From positions 1-60,818 of IMG/VR virus record IMGVR_UViG_3300033153_010441: a stretch of 60,818 nucleotides of DNA. The stretch is one strand, 5' to 3'. The notes beneath the pieces are model-generated. The model saw only the letters and a list, made by a program, of their open reading frames with translations. It made no database searches and had not been told where the DNA came from. The DNA is from a virus. A program made the translations under genes and the position numbers. How positions within the stretch are numbered: the stretch's first letter is position 1; each line of letters starts with the position of its first letter. Positions 43,324 through 52,405 of the stretch are shown in pieces.

Positions 43324-43351
43324 ACAAACAGTTTATCACCAAGGAGGATAC

Positions 43352-43810
43352 ATGGGCTTTTACACTCGTATTAAAAACGATTTACTGGAAATTAAAAACC
43401 GGAGGGGGTTACGACGAAGGGTTTCTGTTGATGCCGTAGCGTTACGGGAACTACTTGACGACTATGAAAGACTTGACTCGGCGGCCAGGGCGCATCATGT
43501 AGTTGCTGGAAACTATGCGCCGTTGGAATTGATTCTTAGTGAGACACTACGAGCCTTGTACCATAAGAATCATGATAGCGAAAGGCTGATGCTGCTCGTC
43601 ATGGAAATTCTAAAGTCGATGATTGAGGAGCGGGTTAAGCGGTGCAGCGTTGCGGCCACCACAGCTTCGGAGATGGAGGCTGCCCCGAAAGACTGCGGTT
43701 TTGCCAACATGCCCACCAAACCCATCGACAAAAAGAAGCTTGACGAGGCGATACAATCCCTTAGCCGCCGGGGGCGTGAAAGCCCCCCGGCAGAAAGGAA
43801 AGGCCAATGA
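43352..43810 (+). CDS. Hypothetical helical protein, 152 aa
   Basis: ATG at 43352 has AAGGAGG six bases upstream and is preferred over an ATG at 43316. Helical, with a basic first 30 residues and a Pro/Arg/Lys-rich tail. No family recognised. The 220 bases after it contain a GCCCCG/CGGGGC pair about 100 bp apart but no convincing gene. Confidence 0.55.
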   Translation: MGFYTRIKNDLLEIKNRRGLRRRVSVDAVALRELLDDYERLDSAARAHHVVAGNYAPLELILSETLRALYHKNHDSERLMLLVMEILKSMIEERVKRCSVAATTASEMEAAPKDCGFANMPTKPIDKKKLDEAIQSLSRRGRESPPAERKGQ

Positions 43811-44030
43811 AACTCGCCCGAGCCCCGATGCCGGTCGTGGAGAATGAGCAATAAAGAAGGTCGATAATAACGCTTTGCTGGCGGCGGCGTGGAAAATCGC
43901 AGACACGCATAGCGCGGGGCGCTCTCGACGGACGGCATGGCAGACGTGCCTAAGCCACCGCTTTTGAATATCGAGCAAACCTATAGCCAGATTAGCGACT
44001 GGCCTGCCAGCAAGACTAAAAGGAATCACC

Positions 44031-44543
44031 ATGAAAAAGTTATCCGAACAAGAAATTGAAGATGCGTTAGAATTTTGGAATAGTGATATTGATTTTCATG
44101 CCTTGCGGGAACAGGCTCTGGAGTACCAACTCCTGGTTCAAGATCACGACACTCTAACTGAAGATTATGAAGAGTTATACAAAAAACTGGAGTGGTACAA
44201 GGACAAGCATCGTAAAGCACTTCGTCATGCCCAGTATTGTGGCGATCAGTGGGAATATTATGAAAATCATGCTGATCAACTTGCAGTAATAGCAGATGCA
44301 CTGGCTTCCGATGTTTTAGGGAGGTTTGATATGGAGAAAATATATAAGATTGAAGAAAGGGATAGTGAGTACAACGGTGTACATAAATACCGATTTTATA
44401 GCCTTTATAATGGCACGAGAGGGGCTTGGAGTTATCGGAAAGAAAATGCCATTAAAGAAGGTGAAATTCACCAAAAAATAATATTATCATTGCATACACA
44501 TAACCAGCCGTTTGAACCAACTAATACTGGCAGCTTGGCTTAG
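44031..44543 (+). CDS. Fused protein: conserved helical domain plus C-terminal domain, 170 aa
   Basis: Residues about 52-93 match the late 75-aa protein at 27094 (about 37 of 42). At residues 97-101 the DNA reads GGGAGGTTTGAT-ATG, a good ribosome binding site and start at 44331, inside the frame. The C-terminal 70 residues (from MEKIYKIEERD) may thus also be made alone, or two genes fused by loss of a stop. Functions unknown. Confidence 0.65.
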   Translation: MKKLSEQEIEDALEFWNSDIDFHALREQALEYQLLVQDHDTLTEDYEELYKKLEWYKDKHRKALRHAQYCGDQWEYYENHADQLAVIADALASDVLGRFDMEKIYKIEERDSEYNGVHKYRFYSLYNGTRGAWSYRKENAIKEGEIHQKIILSLHTHNQPFEPTNTGSLA

Positions 44544-44623
44544 ACGTTATTTTTTTTAAGAAGAAAAGTTATGGGACAATGAGGAACGTTGAGGATAAAA
44601 CCACTTCAAGAAAGGATAAAAAC

Positions 44624-45091
44624 ATGAATACAGAGCTTGAAGTTTTAACTGACATTTTGCGACATATTTCCGAGGTTGCAGAAAACCTTGCTACTATAAG
44701 ATTTGATCTTGAACAACGAGGTGTTAAGCATGACAGATCAAAGCTGGAAGAATTTGAATTTGATGCCTTTGTGAAAACAAGGCCAAAATTCAAAAAAGCC
44801 AATTACGGCAGCCCTGAATATCAAGAGTGCGTTGACGTAATCAAACCTGCTATTGACCATCATTATCAAAACAACAGACACCATACTACATTTCATGAAG
44901 GCGGGTTTGCTGACATGAATCTACTGGATATTCTGGAAATGCTGGCAGACTGGAAAGCGGCAAGTAGGCGAAGCCCAAACCTTTCCTTTGAAGATTCTTT
45001 GCCTAAGGCGTTCGAAAAATACCATATTCCTGAAAATATGCAAAAACATATTATCGCCACGCTTGATTATCTTGGGTGGCTTGATGAATAG
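44624..45091 (+). CDS. DUF5662 family protein, 155 aa
   Basis: I start at MNTELEVLTDIL (44624). The sequence HDRSKLEEFEF near residue 35, PAIDHHYQNNRHH near 80 and NLLDILEMLADWKAA near 105 give the His/Asp pattern of DUF5662, an HD-like fold seen in phages. It probably acts on nucleotides, though the substrate is unknown. Confidence 0.7.
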   Translation: MNTELEVLTDILRHISEVAENLATIRFDLEQRGVKHDRSKLEEFEFDAFVKTRPKFKKANYGSPEYQECVDVIKPAIDHHYQNNRHHTTFHEGGFADMNLLDILEMLADWKAASRRSPNLSFEDSLPKAFEKYHIPENMQKHIIATLDYLGWLDE

Positions 45092-45097
45092 GAAAGC

Positions 45098-45481
45098 ATG
45101 CTGACGGAGCGAATCATGACAGACGAAGAGGCGATTAAGGCCAGGATCAGGGAGCTTGAGGCCGAAAACGAAAAGCTGCGTGAAGAGGCCACCTCACTTC
45201 TCGACAAACGACATGCAGAGATTGATGCCATAGAGCAACGCGCCGAGCGAGCCGAAGCCAAGCTGCGAGAATTAGCTGAAGCTGCGGTATGGCGGGCTGA
45301 ATGTCTTGAAGCTGCAGACCATTGTTTTATGCAACGTAATACTTTTGTTTATTCAAAAAAGGATATTTGGAAAAGAAGCTTTTGGGAAAGGTGGAACAGA
45401 TCCTATCGGCACAGCACTAAACTATTTAAACAAGCCAACGCTGATTATCAGGCCGCGCTCAAGGCGGCGATAGGAGAATAA
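45098..45481 (+). CDS. Hypothetical coiled-coil protein, 127 aa
   Basis: The first ~70 residues are a Glu/Ala/Arg coiled coil. The second half has Trp/Arg-rich helices. A start at 45116 (GGAG seven bases upstream) is as good as 45098. No family recognised. Confidence 0.55.
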   Translation: MLTERIMTDEEAIKARIRELEAENEKLREEATSLLDKRHAEIDAIEQRAERAEAKLRELAEAAVWRAECLEAADHCFMQRNTFVYSKKDIWKRSFWERWNRSYRHSTKLFKQANADYQAALKAAIGE

Positions 45482-45482
45482 C

Positions 45483-45659
45483 ATGAACCCGAGTAGAAAA
45501 AAAGTAATTGGAACGAACAAAGTAGAAGAATACTATTGGGCAGGAGAAATGGTTGTGTATGTTAATAACTATTTAGTGGACGAAAGTTTCGAGGATGCTT
45601 GTAAAAGTTTGCTATCAAATGAAACAACGACGAGCGGAGAACAACATGAAAACCCCTGA
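45483..45659 (+). CDS. Small hypothetical protein, 58 aa
   Basis: ATG at 45483 lies one base after the preceding stop, with GGAG upstream. The product begins MNPSRKKVIGTNKVEEYYW, slightly acidic, no motif. It overlaps the next gene by 14 bases. Confidence 0.5.
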   Translation: MNPSRKKVIGTNKVEEYYWAGEMVVYVNNYLVDESFEDACKSLLSNETTTSGEQHENP

Positions 45660-46011
45660 AGCCACCATGCGCCAACGGGCGTTAGAGATTCTTGAAGAAG
45701 CATCTAAAAACTGTCCGTACTTTACAATCCTCCTAAGAGAGAAAATAGAGGTTTGTGACAAGGTTGTGGAAGCCCTTAAGAAAGGACACCGTGTTATACG
45801 TTTATGTCCATTTCCAGAGTATACTGTTTCAGGGTACGACGGATTTTGTAGTACTTGTAACTATTTCTGCCAAAACACCAGGGAGCCCATGTGTGGTTGT
45901 AGTCTAATAGAAAAGAAGAGAATCACTTTAAATCAGGCGATCAATGGTATTAGAATTTTTAAGAATGTTATGAAAAGATATTTGGAAAAAAACGGTGAAG
46001 ACTCCTGGTGA
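45646..46011 (+). CDS. Cys-rich hypothetical protein, 121 aa
   Basis: Start at 45646 (GGAG nearby) and not the frame from 45595. Cysteines cluster at about 55-85 (CSTCNYFC and MCGC), so a zinc or Fe-S site is likely. Helical ends. Encoded just before the polymerase. Confidence 0.55.
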   Translation: MKTPEATMRQRALEILEEASKNCPYFTILLREKIEVCDKVVEALKKGHRVIRLCPFPEYTVSGYDGFCSTCNYFCQNTREPMCGCSLIEKKRITLNQAINGIRIFKNVMKRYLEKNGEDSW

Positions 46012-46068
46012 GGGAGGCAACCAGACAAATACAACCATGTGTCAGCAAAACAAACGGAAATTAACCCA

Positions 46069-48075
46069 ATGAAAAGTTGTTTTCTGGATGTTGAAACAAG
46101 TGTTGCTCCTGCTCATCGCCCATGGTGCCGTGATTCTTTTCTCGTAAACATACATACCAGTGATGAAACAGGTAATAACAAGCGAACGTGGTGGTTTTAT
46201 CACCGTGAGTTATCTCCTGTGGATCAACACAAGCTGGTATTGGAGCTTCAAGAATACCTGAACCAATTTGACCGGCTGGTTGGTCATAACCTTAAGTTTG
46301 ATGTGCAGTGGCTATGGCATCTTGGTTTGAACACCAACCATCACCGATTGTTCTGCACCATGATTGCAGACTATCTGCTTCGTGGCCAAGAACAAGTATC
46401 ATATGCTCTTAATTCTTTATGTGAGCGTTATGGTGTGCCGTACAAGCTGGATCAGGTGAAGCAGTTTTGGGATGCTGGATACAACACTGACGAAATTCCC
46501 AAATCAATTCTTGATGCCTATGTTGGACAGGATGTTGACAGTACAAGGCAAATCTTTCTGAAGCAAGTGCCGTTAATCCAGCGTTATGGTTTGGCCAAGC
46601 TGGTCGGTTTACAGATGACCCTCCTGAATATCCTGGCCCGGATGGAGATGGACGGCACCCTGGTTGATCAGGATGCAATGCGTCGATACACAGAAGAAAC
46701 ACGACAGAGGTTGGTTGATCTTGAGGAACAGTTGTTTGATTTGTTCGGCCAGCGATTCAATTTGGGAAGCGGTGACGAGTTATCAGCACATCTTTATGGT
46801 GGTGTTGTTAAGGTTCCCGGTAAGGAACGATTTGTCACAACAAAAAAATGTAAATATCGTGAGCCATATATTTTTACTTATAAAGACGGTCGTAAGACCG
46901 TTAAATATCGTACTCGACAATTAGACCAACTGATTGTTAAAGAACGAAACACTATCCATCAGATCGAAGTTAATGGTGTTGGGTTTAAACCACCTGATCG
47001 TAGCGAATTAAAAAAAGAAGGTTATTTCGCTACCGACAAGGGGACTATTGCTCGTCTGCGTGGAAAAACCAAGAAGCAGCGTGCTATCTTAGAAAAGTTG
47101 GGTGAACGGAGTGCCCTGGCCAAGTTGCTGGAGACGTTCGAAGGTAAGTCACCCGGCACAGGGTTGATTAACATGATTCACCCGGATGGGTGCTTACATC
47201 CATCATTTAATCAGACAGTGACCCGGACCGGCAGACTCAGCAGTTCTAATCCCAATGGCCAAAATCTTCCTCGCGGAAGTACGTCACCCATCAAGAAAGT
47301 AATTATTCCACGGCACGACTGTATTGCCAATGCAGATTTAAGCCAGCTTGAATGGCGCGTAGCTGGGGCCATGTCTGGTGACCCAGTAATTCGGGACGAA
47401 GTAATTCATGACGTGGATTGTCATGCAGATAATGCTATTCGTTTGCTGGGGGCTAATCCAGATGCAGCCAATTTCAAAGAGCTTCGTACTATTGCAAAGA
47501 TTACAACATTCCGTTTGCTCTACGGTGGCAGCGCCTGGGGGTTTTATCTCGACCCAAAAATGCCAAATTATTCTTTGAAAAAATGGCAACAAATCGTTGA
47601 GCAGTTTTACGAAAAATATTACCACCTGGGTGAATGGCAAAATAAAAACATTAAACTTGTCCAGGAACGGGGCTTTCTTCGTACACCATCCGGGCGGATT
47701 CTCAAATTTAAGAAACTGGACAAAGACGCCGCAGCGCGTCGGGGCGAACTATATAACACAAGCCAGATAAAAAATTATCCAGTACAATCTTTTGCTACAG
47801 CAGACATTACACCTCTGGCAATGAAACATATTTGGTGGAGGATTCAAAAGGCGAATCTTCGATCCAAGATAATTCTCCAGGTTCATGACTCAATGGTATT
47901 TGATGCAGTGGAAAAAGAGTTACCCAAACTGCATGAGATTTGCATTGGAACCTTTCGTGACCTGCCCCGGCTGATAGAACGCGAATGGGGATACAAATTC
48001 ACCCTGCCCCTCGATGGTGATTTTGAGGTAGGCCCAACTTATGGAGACGTGGAACCATGGAAGATGGCGGCTTAA
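46069..48075 (+). CDS. Family A DNA polymerase with 3'-5' exonuclease, 668 aa
   Basis: Replicates phage DNA. Exonuclease motifs: D7-x-E9 (FLDVET), D78 (HNLKFD) and D155/D157 (GQDVDST). Polymerase motifs: A with D423 (ADLSQLEWR), B K477-Y485 (KITTFRLLYGG), and C H606-D607 (QVHDSM). I start at ATG 46069; a GTG at 46039 is possible. An 11-codon frame (46037-46072) overlaps this start as ATGA and might couple its translation. No 5' nuclease domain, as in T7-like polymerases. Confidence 0.92.
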   Translation: MKSCFLDVETSVAPAHRPWCRDSFLVNIHTSDETGNNKRTWWFYHRELSPVDQHKLVLELQEYLNQFDRLVGHNLKFDVQWLWHLGLNTNHHRLFCTMIADYLLRGQEQVSYALNSLCERYGVPYKLDQVKQFWDAGYNTDEIPKSILDAYVGQDVDSTRQIFLKQVPLIQRYGLAKLVGLQMTLLNILARMEMDGTLVDQDAMRRYTEETRQRLVDLEEQLFDLFGQRFNLGSGDELSAHLYGGVVKVPGKERFVTTKKCKYREPYIFTYKDGRKTVKYRTRQLDQLIVKERNTIHQIEVNGVGFKPPDRSELKKEGYFATDKGTIARLRGKTKKQRAILEKLGERSALAKLLETFEGKSPGTGLINMIHPDGCLHPSFNQTVTRTGRLSSSNPNGQNLPRGSTSPIKKVIIPRHDCIANADLSQLEWRVAGAMSGDPVIRDEVIHDVDCHADNAIRLLGANPDAANFKELRTIAKITTFRLLYGGSAWGFYLDPKMPNYSLKKWQQIVEQFYEKYYHLGEWQNKNIKLVQERGFLRTPSGRILKFKKLDKDAAARRGELYNTSQIKNYPVQSFATADITPLAMKHIWWRIQKANLRSKIILQVHDSMVFDAVEKELPKLHEICIGTFRDLPRLIEREWGYKFTLPLDGDFEVGPTYGDVEPWKMAA

Positions 48076-48326
48076 AGCAGGGTGATGTTGTTCGTATTGT
48101 AGATGTTGATCCATCAGATGGGTATTATTTCCTCGCAGATGTATTGATTGGAATGAAGGCAAAAATTACATTGCTGCCTGATGCATACCATCTTAAAGGT
48201 AAACCAGATTATCGTGTAATGCGATTAAAACTTCTTGAAACAAAAAGTTTTGATAAATGGAAACTTCCCTACAGGTTGTCTTTATTATTTGTGAGCGTTA
48301 AAGTGGAGAAAATTAATAATGAATAA
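48057..48326 (+). CDS. Hypothetical protein, 89 aa
   Basis: Starts 19 bases inside the end of the polymerase gene. Beta-rich N-terminus (GDVVRIVDVDP) like a small SH3-type domain, as in proteins that bind polymerase or DNA. No family named. Overlaps the next gene by eight bases. Confidence 0.5.
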   Translation: MEDGGLKQGDVVRIVDVDPSDGYYFLADVLIGMKAKITLLPDAYHLKGKPDYRVMRLKLLETKSFDKWKLPYRLSLLFVSVKVEKINNE

Positions 48327-49263
48327 GATGATAATTAAAATGATCTTTGGGTCCCACCTCTACGGTACAAATACACCAGATTCAGATTGGGATTATAAGG
48401 GAATTTTCATGCCTTCCAGGCGGGATATTTACTTGGGTCGTATTCCCAAGAGTATCAGGCGCGACACCAAAAAGGGTAACACCTCGCGCAATACCAGTAA
48501 TGATGTGGATGAGGAAATTTATTCGCTCCATTATTTCATCAAGCTGGCGTGCGAGGGACAGACGGTTGCAATTGACATGCTTCATGCACCACCGAGTATG
48601 ATATGGGAACATCATCCTCTATGGAAAGAATTAGTAACTAACCGTAGTAGATTTTATACACGCAACCTAAAGGCATTTGTAGGGTATGCTCGGAAGCAGG
48701 CAGCTAAGTATGGTATTCGTGGGAGTCGCCTTCACGCCATTGGACAAGTCATTTCCTTTTTAAAGAAATGCCCTGAAAATTGTCGGTTGGCAGATGTATG
48801 GGATGATCTTCCTACTGGTGAGCATATTCACTTTCTACCACCGGATTCAAAAACAGAACAGCCTCTATATCAAGTTTGCGGCAAGAAATTTATGGTTCGC
48901 ACGCATATTCGTAATGTGCTTGAATCTTTGCAGCGAAGCTATGATGCATATGGTCACCGTGCCCAACAGGCAAAAGAGAATAAAGGTATTGATTGGAAAG
49001 CAGTGAGCCATGCCATTCGTGCTGCTATTCAGATGCAAGAAATTTATACGAAGGGTAATATCTATTTCCCATTGGCACAGGCAGATCTTTTGCGTCGGAT
49101 TAAGGCTGGAAAGATGGATTATACAACATACGTAGCACCCCTGCTGGAAAACCTCATCGATAATGTTGAACAGTTGGCAAAACAAAGTAATTTGCCAGAC
49201 AAGGTTGACCGGAAATGGTGGGATGAATGGCTGATCAGTGCAATAGAAAGGTATGCGGAGTAA
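48319..49263 (+). CDS. Nucleotidyltransferase (RlaP/DUF-type, PolB-like), 314 aa
   Basis: The N-terminal GSHLYGTNTPDSDWDYKG holds the nucleotidyltransferase signature G-S plus D23-x-D25 for metal binding. The rest is helical, as in RlaP-type predicted nucleotidyltransferases common in phages. It may add nucleotides to RNA or modify a nucleotide or protein. The next gene, an HD protein, could act in the same pathway. Confidence 0.75.
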   Translation: MNKMIIKMIFGSHLYGTNTPDSDWDYKGIFMPSRRDIYLGRIPKSIRRDTKKGNTSRNTSNDVDEEIYSLHYFIKLACEGQTVAIDMLHAPPSMIWEHHPLWKELVTNRSRFYTRNLKAFVGYARKQAAKYGIRGSRLHAIGQVISFLKKCPENCRLADVWDDLPTGEHIHFLPPDSKTEQPLYQVCGKKFMVRTHIRNVLESLQRSYDAYGHRAQQAKENKGIDWKAVSHAIRAAIQMQEIYTKGNIYFPLAQADLLRRIKAGKMDYTTYVAPLLENLIDNVEQLAKQSNLPDKVDRKWWDEWLISAIERYAE

Positions 49264-49268
49264 TTCTA

Positions 49269-49742
49269 ATGGTAAGTAATGAAGATCTTGACACACTCAT
49301 GGGGATGGTTGAGGATTGTAAGGATGTAAAACAACGCCCGGACTATCATCCCGAAGTCAATGTGATGAATCACTTACTGCAAACATTTGATCACGCCTTG
49401 CGTGAGTCGTGGGATTTTGAATTAATTCTTGCTGCGTTGCTACATGACGTGGGTAAGGCAATCACTCCCTACGGTCATGACAGGATCGGTGCAGCGATGA
49501 TCAAACCCTATTGCACATACAAGACATGGTGGCTGGTGGAGCAGCACACGAGGTTCTGGTACTGGATCAATGGAGAGATGCGTAGGGTTAAGAAAGTCCA
49601 AGAATTGACCCATCACCGGTGGCTGTGTGATTTAGCTCAACTCGCACGATGGGATAGGATGGGCCGTAACCCCAACAAACAACCCTTTTACGAACGAAGC
49701 ATTATTCTTGACCAACTCAGAAAGGTACGTGATGAAAATTAA
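49269..49742 (+). CDS. HD-domain hydrolase, 157 aa
   Basis: The start MVSNEDLD is at 49269. H35, then H59-D60 (AALLHDVGKA) and a later YGHD form an HD phosphohydrolase site. It may dephosphorylate nucleotides or work with the adjacent nucleotidyltransferase. It overlaps the next gene by 11 bases. Confidence 0.75.
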   Translation: MVSNEDLDTLMGMVEDCKDVKQRPDYHPEVNVMNHLLQTFDHALRESWDFELILAALLHDVGKAITPYGHDRIGAAMIKPYCTYKTWWLVEQHTRFWYWINGEMRRVKKVQELTHHRWLCDLAQLARWDRMGRNPNKQPFYERSIILDQLRKVRDEN

Positions 49743-49956
49743 AATTCAGATTATTTTAAACAATGAGTCTTTCTATGCGACCCTTGAAGATGATGCTATT
49801 ACAAATATAGAACATGCTGTTAATATTTTTCAAAAGATGCTTAACGAATCATCTGTTCTTTCCATACCATTAGATAGTAATAGGAGTGAATTTATTGTTT
49901 TTGGGAGGGAGGCATTAAACAATGCGACTTTCATTTTCAGAGAAGCAGGTAGCTAA
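49732..49956 (+). CDS. Hypothetical protein, 74 aa
   Basis: The ATG at 49732 lies within the end of the HD gene. A small alpha/beta protein beginning MKIKIQIILNNESFY. No family recognised. It overlaps the next gene by 35 bases. Confidence 0.45.
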   Translation: MKIKIQIILNNESFYATLEDDAITNIEHAVNIFQKMLNESSVLSIPLDSNRSEFIVFGREALNNATFIFREAGS

Positions 49957-50062
49957 TTACCTATTTTGGGTTGCCAGTAAGGTTGAATCGAAAACTCAAG
50001 CAGCCATTCTTCGCCGCGCAGCGGCGATTATTTTATTGCAAGAAAAGGAGCAATCAAAATGA
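49922..50062 (+). CDS. Small helical protein, 46 aa
   Basis: Begins MRLSFSEKQVANYLFW, ends Glu/Lys-rich, and its stop overlaps the next start as ATGA. GGGAGG lies about 10 bases before its ATG. Probably real because of the tight overlaps on both sides. Confidence 0.5.
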   Translation: MRLSFSEKQVANYLFWVASKVESKTQAAILRRAAAIILLQEKEQSK

Positions 50063-50688
50063 ATTTAAAAGTATGTATTCTTGAAACAAGTTCGATTATC
50101 CCTGCTTTAATTGGCATAGGGCTGTCGTATGGACTAACCAATTTTGATACGTGTTACCTGACAAGTGACGAATATCAACGCCTCTTATCAATAGCTGGCC
50201 GGTTGGCCGGTCGTGATGGTGGTCATAACAAATTCCTGGAGTCCATTAACGTAACCATGCTGGTTCGTGCGCCGAGGTACTGGTGGCAGGAATTTGATAC
50301 ATACCGTGTTGGTGTAACCAAACAAAGCGAAAGTACTATGCACACAATTACACATCGGCTCCTGGATCACTCCGATTTTGCCGGTGGGTTTATTCAAAAA
50401 GATGTGCTGAGACATCTTAATGACTTAATTACCATGTACCGTGAAACGGCTGACACTGAGTTGAAAAAGGTATGCTTCAACAAGATCAAATTATATTTGC
50501 CGGAAGGTTTTCTTCAGACGCGGTGCGTAGCTCTTAACCTCAAAGCGCTGCGAAATATGTGGTTCCAGCGCCGTAACCATCGCCTATTGGAGTGGCGATT
50601 GTTTTTTGAGCAGGTGAATCATTCGCTTGCCCCAACGTATGTTAATTGGTATAGAAAGGAGAACAACACTACTGATGACGACGTTTAA
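50059..50688 (+). CDS. ThyX-like protein of uncertain activity, 209 aa
   Basis: Residues about 65-95 (RAPRYWWQEFDTYRVGVTKQ, then SEST) and the C-terminal LNLKALRNMWFQRRNHRLLE resemble the FAD-dependent thymidylate synthase fold, but the canonical RHRxxS motif is changed. It may be an inactive or altered ThyX relative as known in some phages. It sits among nucleotide-metabolism genes. AAGGAG precedes the ATG. Confidence 0.5.
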   Translation: MNLKVCILETSSIIPALIGIGLSYGLTNFDTCYLTSDEYQRLLSIAGRLAGRDGGHNKFLESINVTMLVRAPRYWWQEFDTYRVGVTKQSESTMHTITHRLLDHSDFAGGFIQKDVLRHLNDLITMYRETADTELKKVCFNKIKLYLPEGFLQTRCVALNLKALRNMWFQRRNHRLLEWRLFFEQVNHSLAPTYVNWYRKENNTTDDDV

Positions 50689-51247
50689 TTTGGTTTATCG
50701 CGGGAAGGAAGTTTTGAAGAAGGGTAAGTTTGATGGGTATAAACTGACGTTTGCTTTTAGTAATGGTAGTCTTATGTATAAGACTATTTTTAAGAACGAC
50801 AAGAAGTTTGGGAATGTCGTTGATCAGCTTGAGCCGGGTGATAAGGTAAGTGTAACTATTGATGATAACGATCAATACAAAAAAATGATCGGGTTGAAAC
50901 TTGTCAGCAAAGGCAACCCCGACGGCGGTCAAATCACCGGGCCGGGTACTGGTGTTCAAAACAAACTGAAGGCTGGTGCCGAGTTTCGTACCCCGATGGA
51001 AATTACCCGCACCGAGGCGGTGAGGTTGGCAATCGAAGCAGTTGGTAAGATGCTGACCAACCCTGAATCATTTAGTGTAGTGAAAAAGAGTTTGTCTTTT
51101 GATGACTTGGAAAAGATTGTCACCGAGATGGCGGATAATTTTGTGCCCTTTATTACCAGCACTACCCAAACTGAAGAGGCTCACCCTAAGTCTCAGGATG
51201 AACAGAATGAAGATGAACAATTGGATGATGACGACGTCCCGTTTTAA
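50675..51247 (+). CDS. Single-stranded DNA-binding (SSB-like) protein, 190 aa
   Basis: The N-terminal ~75 residues are beta-rich as in an OB fold. The last residues are DEQLDDDDVPF, very like the acidic tip by which SSBs recruit partner proteins. A helical domain lies between (about 105-165). I start at MTTFNLVY (50675). No homology to a named phage SSB could be checked, so the call rests on the tail and the context. Confidence 0.65.
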   Translation: MTTFNLVYRGKEVLKKGKFDGYKLTFAFSNGSLMYKTIFKNDKKFGNVVDQLEPGDKVSVTIDDNDQYKKMIGLKLVSKGNPDGGQITGPGTGVQNKLKAGAEFRTPMEITRTEAVRLAIEAVGKMLTNPESFSVVKKSLSFDDLEKIVTEMADNFVPFITSTTQTEEAHPKSQDEQNEDEQLDDDDVPF

Positions 51248-51249
51248 GG

Positions 51250-51537
51250 ATGGGATATAACCCTAAAATAACCATGGGTGACTGTCCTAAGCATCTTGCT
51301 GGGGCGGTTTGCACATGGCCTGCAGATCCTATTTCGATTTATATATATGAACCAGTCTATCTACAAACATCCAAAAAACTGGCTTTTAAGCATCATTGGT
51401 TTGGTCTGAACATGATAGACGCATTACACCTTCGCCGGGAATTGGATGAGGCAATCCGTCAGGCAAGGGGGCAAGAGCGGCAAGCTCTACGAATATTGAG
51501 AGGGGGTGCTGATGAAGCTGCCGCGCCCAGTGAGTGA
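51250..51537 (+). CDS. Hypothetical protein, 95 aa
   Basis: Starts two bases after the SSB-like stop. Two cysteines near the N-terminus, then a charged helix. It overlaps the nuclease gene by 26 bases. No family recognised. Confidence 0.5.
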   Translation: MGYNPKITMGDCPKHLAGAVCTWPADPISIYIYEPVYLQTSKKLAFKHHWFGLNMIDALHLRRELDEAIRQARGQERQALRILRGGADEAAAPSE

Positions 51538-52405
51538 TGCCATTCGGGTTTGGATGGGACACTACAGCAACATGGGGGCAGATTATAGCGTCACTGATCT
51601 GATTAACACCCCACGAATCGTTCAACTTCGTAAGCGTTACGTTGATGTTCTTCCACCTGAAGAGCCAGAGGATCTTGTCAAACCCTTTCTTGGAACAGCA
51701 ATTCATAACCTATTTGAAAAAACACTACGTCAGTATGAACAGCGCCACCCTGGGAGTTACTTGGTTGAGTATCGATGTTGGGACCGAATTTTAAATCGGA
51801 AGATTAGCGGACAATTTGACTTATATGATTTGCGAAGTAACACTCTTTACGACTTTAAAACCACGTCTGTATGGAAACTAATCTTTGGCTCCACCAAAGA
51901 GTGGGAACAACAACTCAATCTGTACGGCTGGTTCCTCCGCCAGATGGGACTGGATGTACGCCGGGTGCGTGTTATTTCAATCCTGCTGGATTGGGACCGG
52001 CAGCGGATGTTCCGTGAGAAGGATTACCCCAGGGACCAAATTCGTTTTGTCAACATCCCGCTATGGTCCTTGGACAAACAGGAAAAATTTTTGTTGGAAC
52101 GAATCACCTTAATGAAAACATGTGAAGAGTTGGATGACGACCATCTTCCTGAATGCACCGACGAAGAAATGTGGGCTTCACCCACTACCTGGGCGGTGGA
52201 ACCGGATGGTGGTGGTCGGGCCAAACGTGTGCTGAATACTTACGAAGAAGCAAAAGAATGGCTCACTAAGAAAAAATTCAAGAACCATAGTGTGGTCAAA
52301 CGACCTGGAACACGGACACGTTGTGAAAAATATTGTCCAGTACAAAGCGTATGTAGCCAATACATTACTTACCAAGCGAAATTATCCGAAGAAAGTGCCT
52401 GTTAA
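51512..52405 (+). CDS. Cas4/RecB-like PD-(D/E)XK exonuclease with cysteine cluster, 297 aa
   Basis: Motifs: H65-like GTAIHNLFEK helix, then GQFDLYD and YDFKTTS, which form the PD-(D/E)XK site, and a C-terminal CEKYCPVQSVC as in Fe-S-bound RecB/Cas4 nucleases; a partner N-terminal cysteine is not evident. ATG at 51512 has AGAGGGGG upstream. It probably resects DNA for recombination or degrades host DNA. Confidence 0.75.
   Translation: MKLPRPVSDAIRVWMGHYSNMGADYSVTDLINTPRIVQLRKRYVDVLPPEEPEDLVKPFLGTAIHNLFEKTLRQYEQRHPGSYLVEYRCWDRILNRKISGQFDLYDLRSNTLYDFKTTSVWKLIFGSTKEWEQQLNLYGWFLRQMGLDVRRVRVISILLDWDRQRMFREKDYPRDQIRFVNIPLWSLDKQEKFLLERITLMKTCEELDDDHLPECTDEEMWASPTTWAVEPDGGGRAKRVLNTYEEAKEWLTKKKFKNHSVVKRPGTRTRCEKYCPVQSVCSQYITYQAKLSEESAC

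Noticed and set aside
43937-44059. Possible 40-codon gene before 44031
   Set aside because: No ribosome binding site, and it overlaps the supported gene start.
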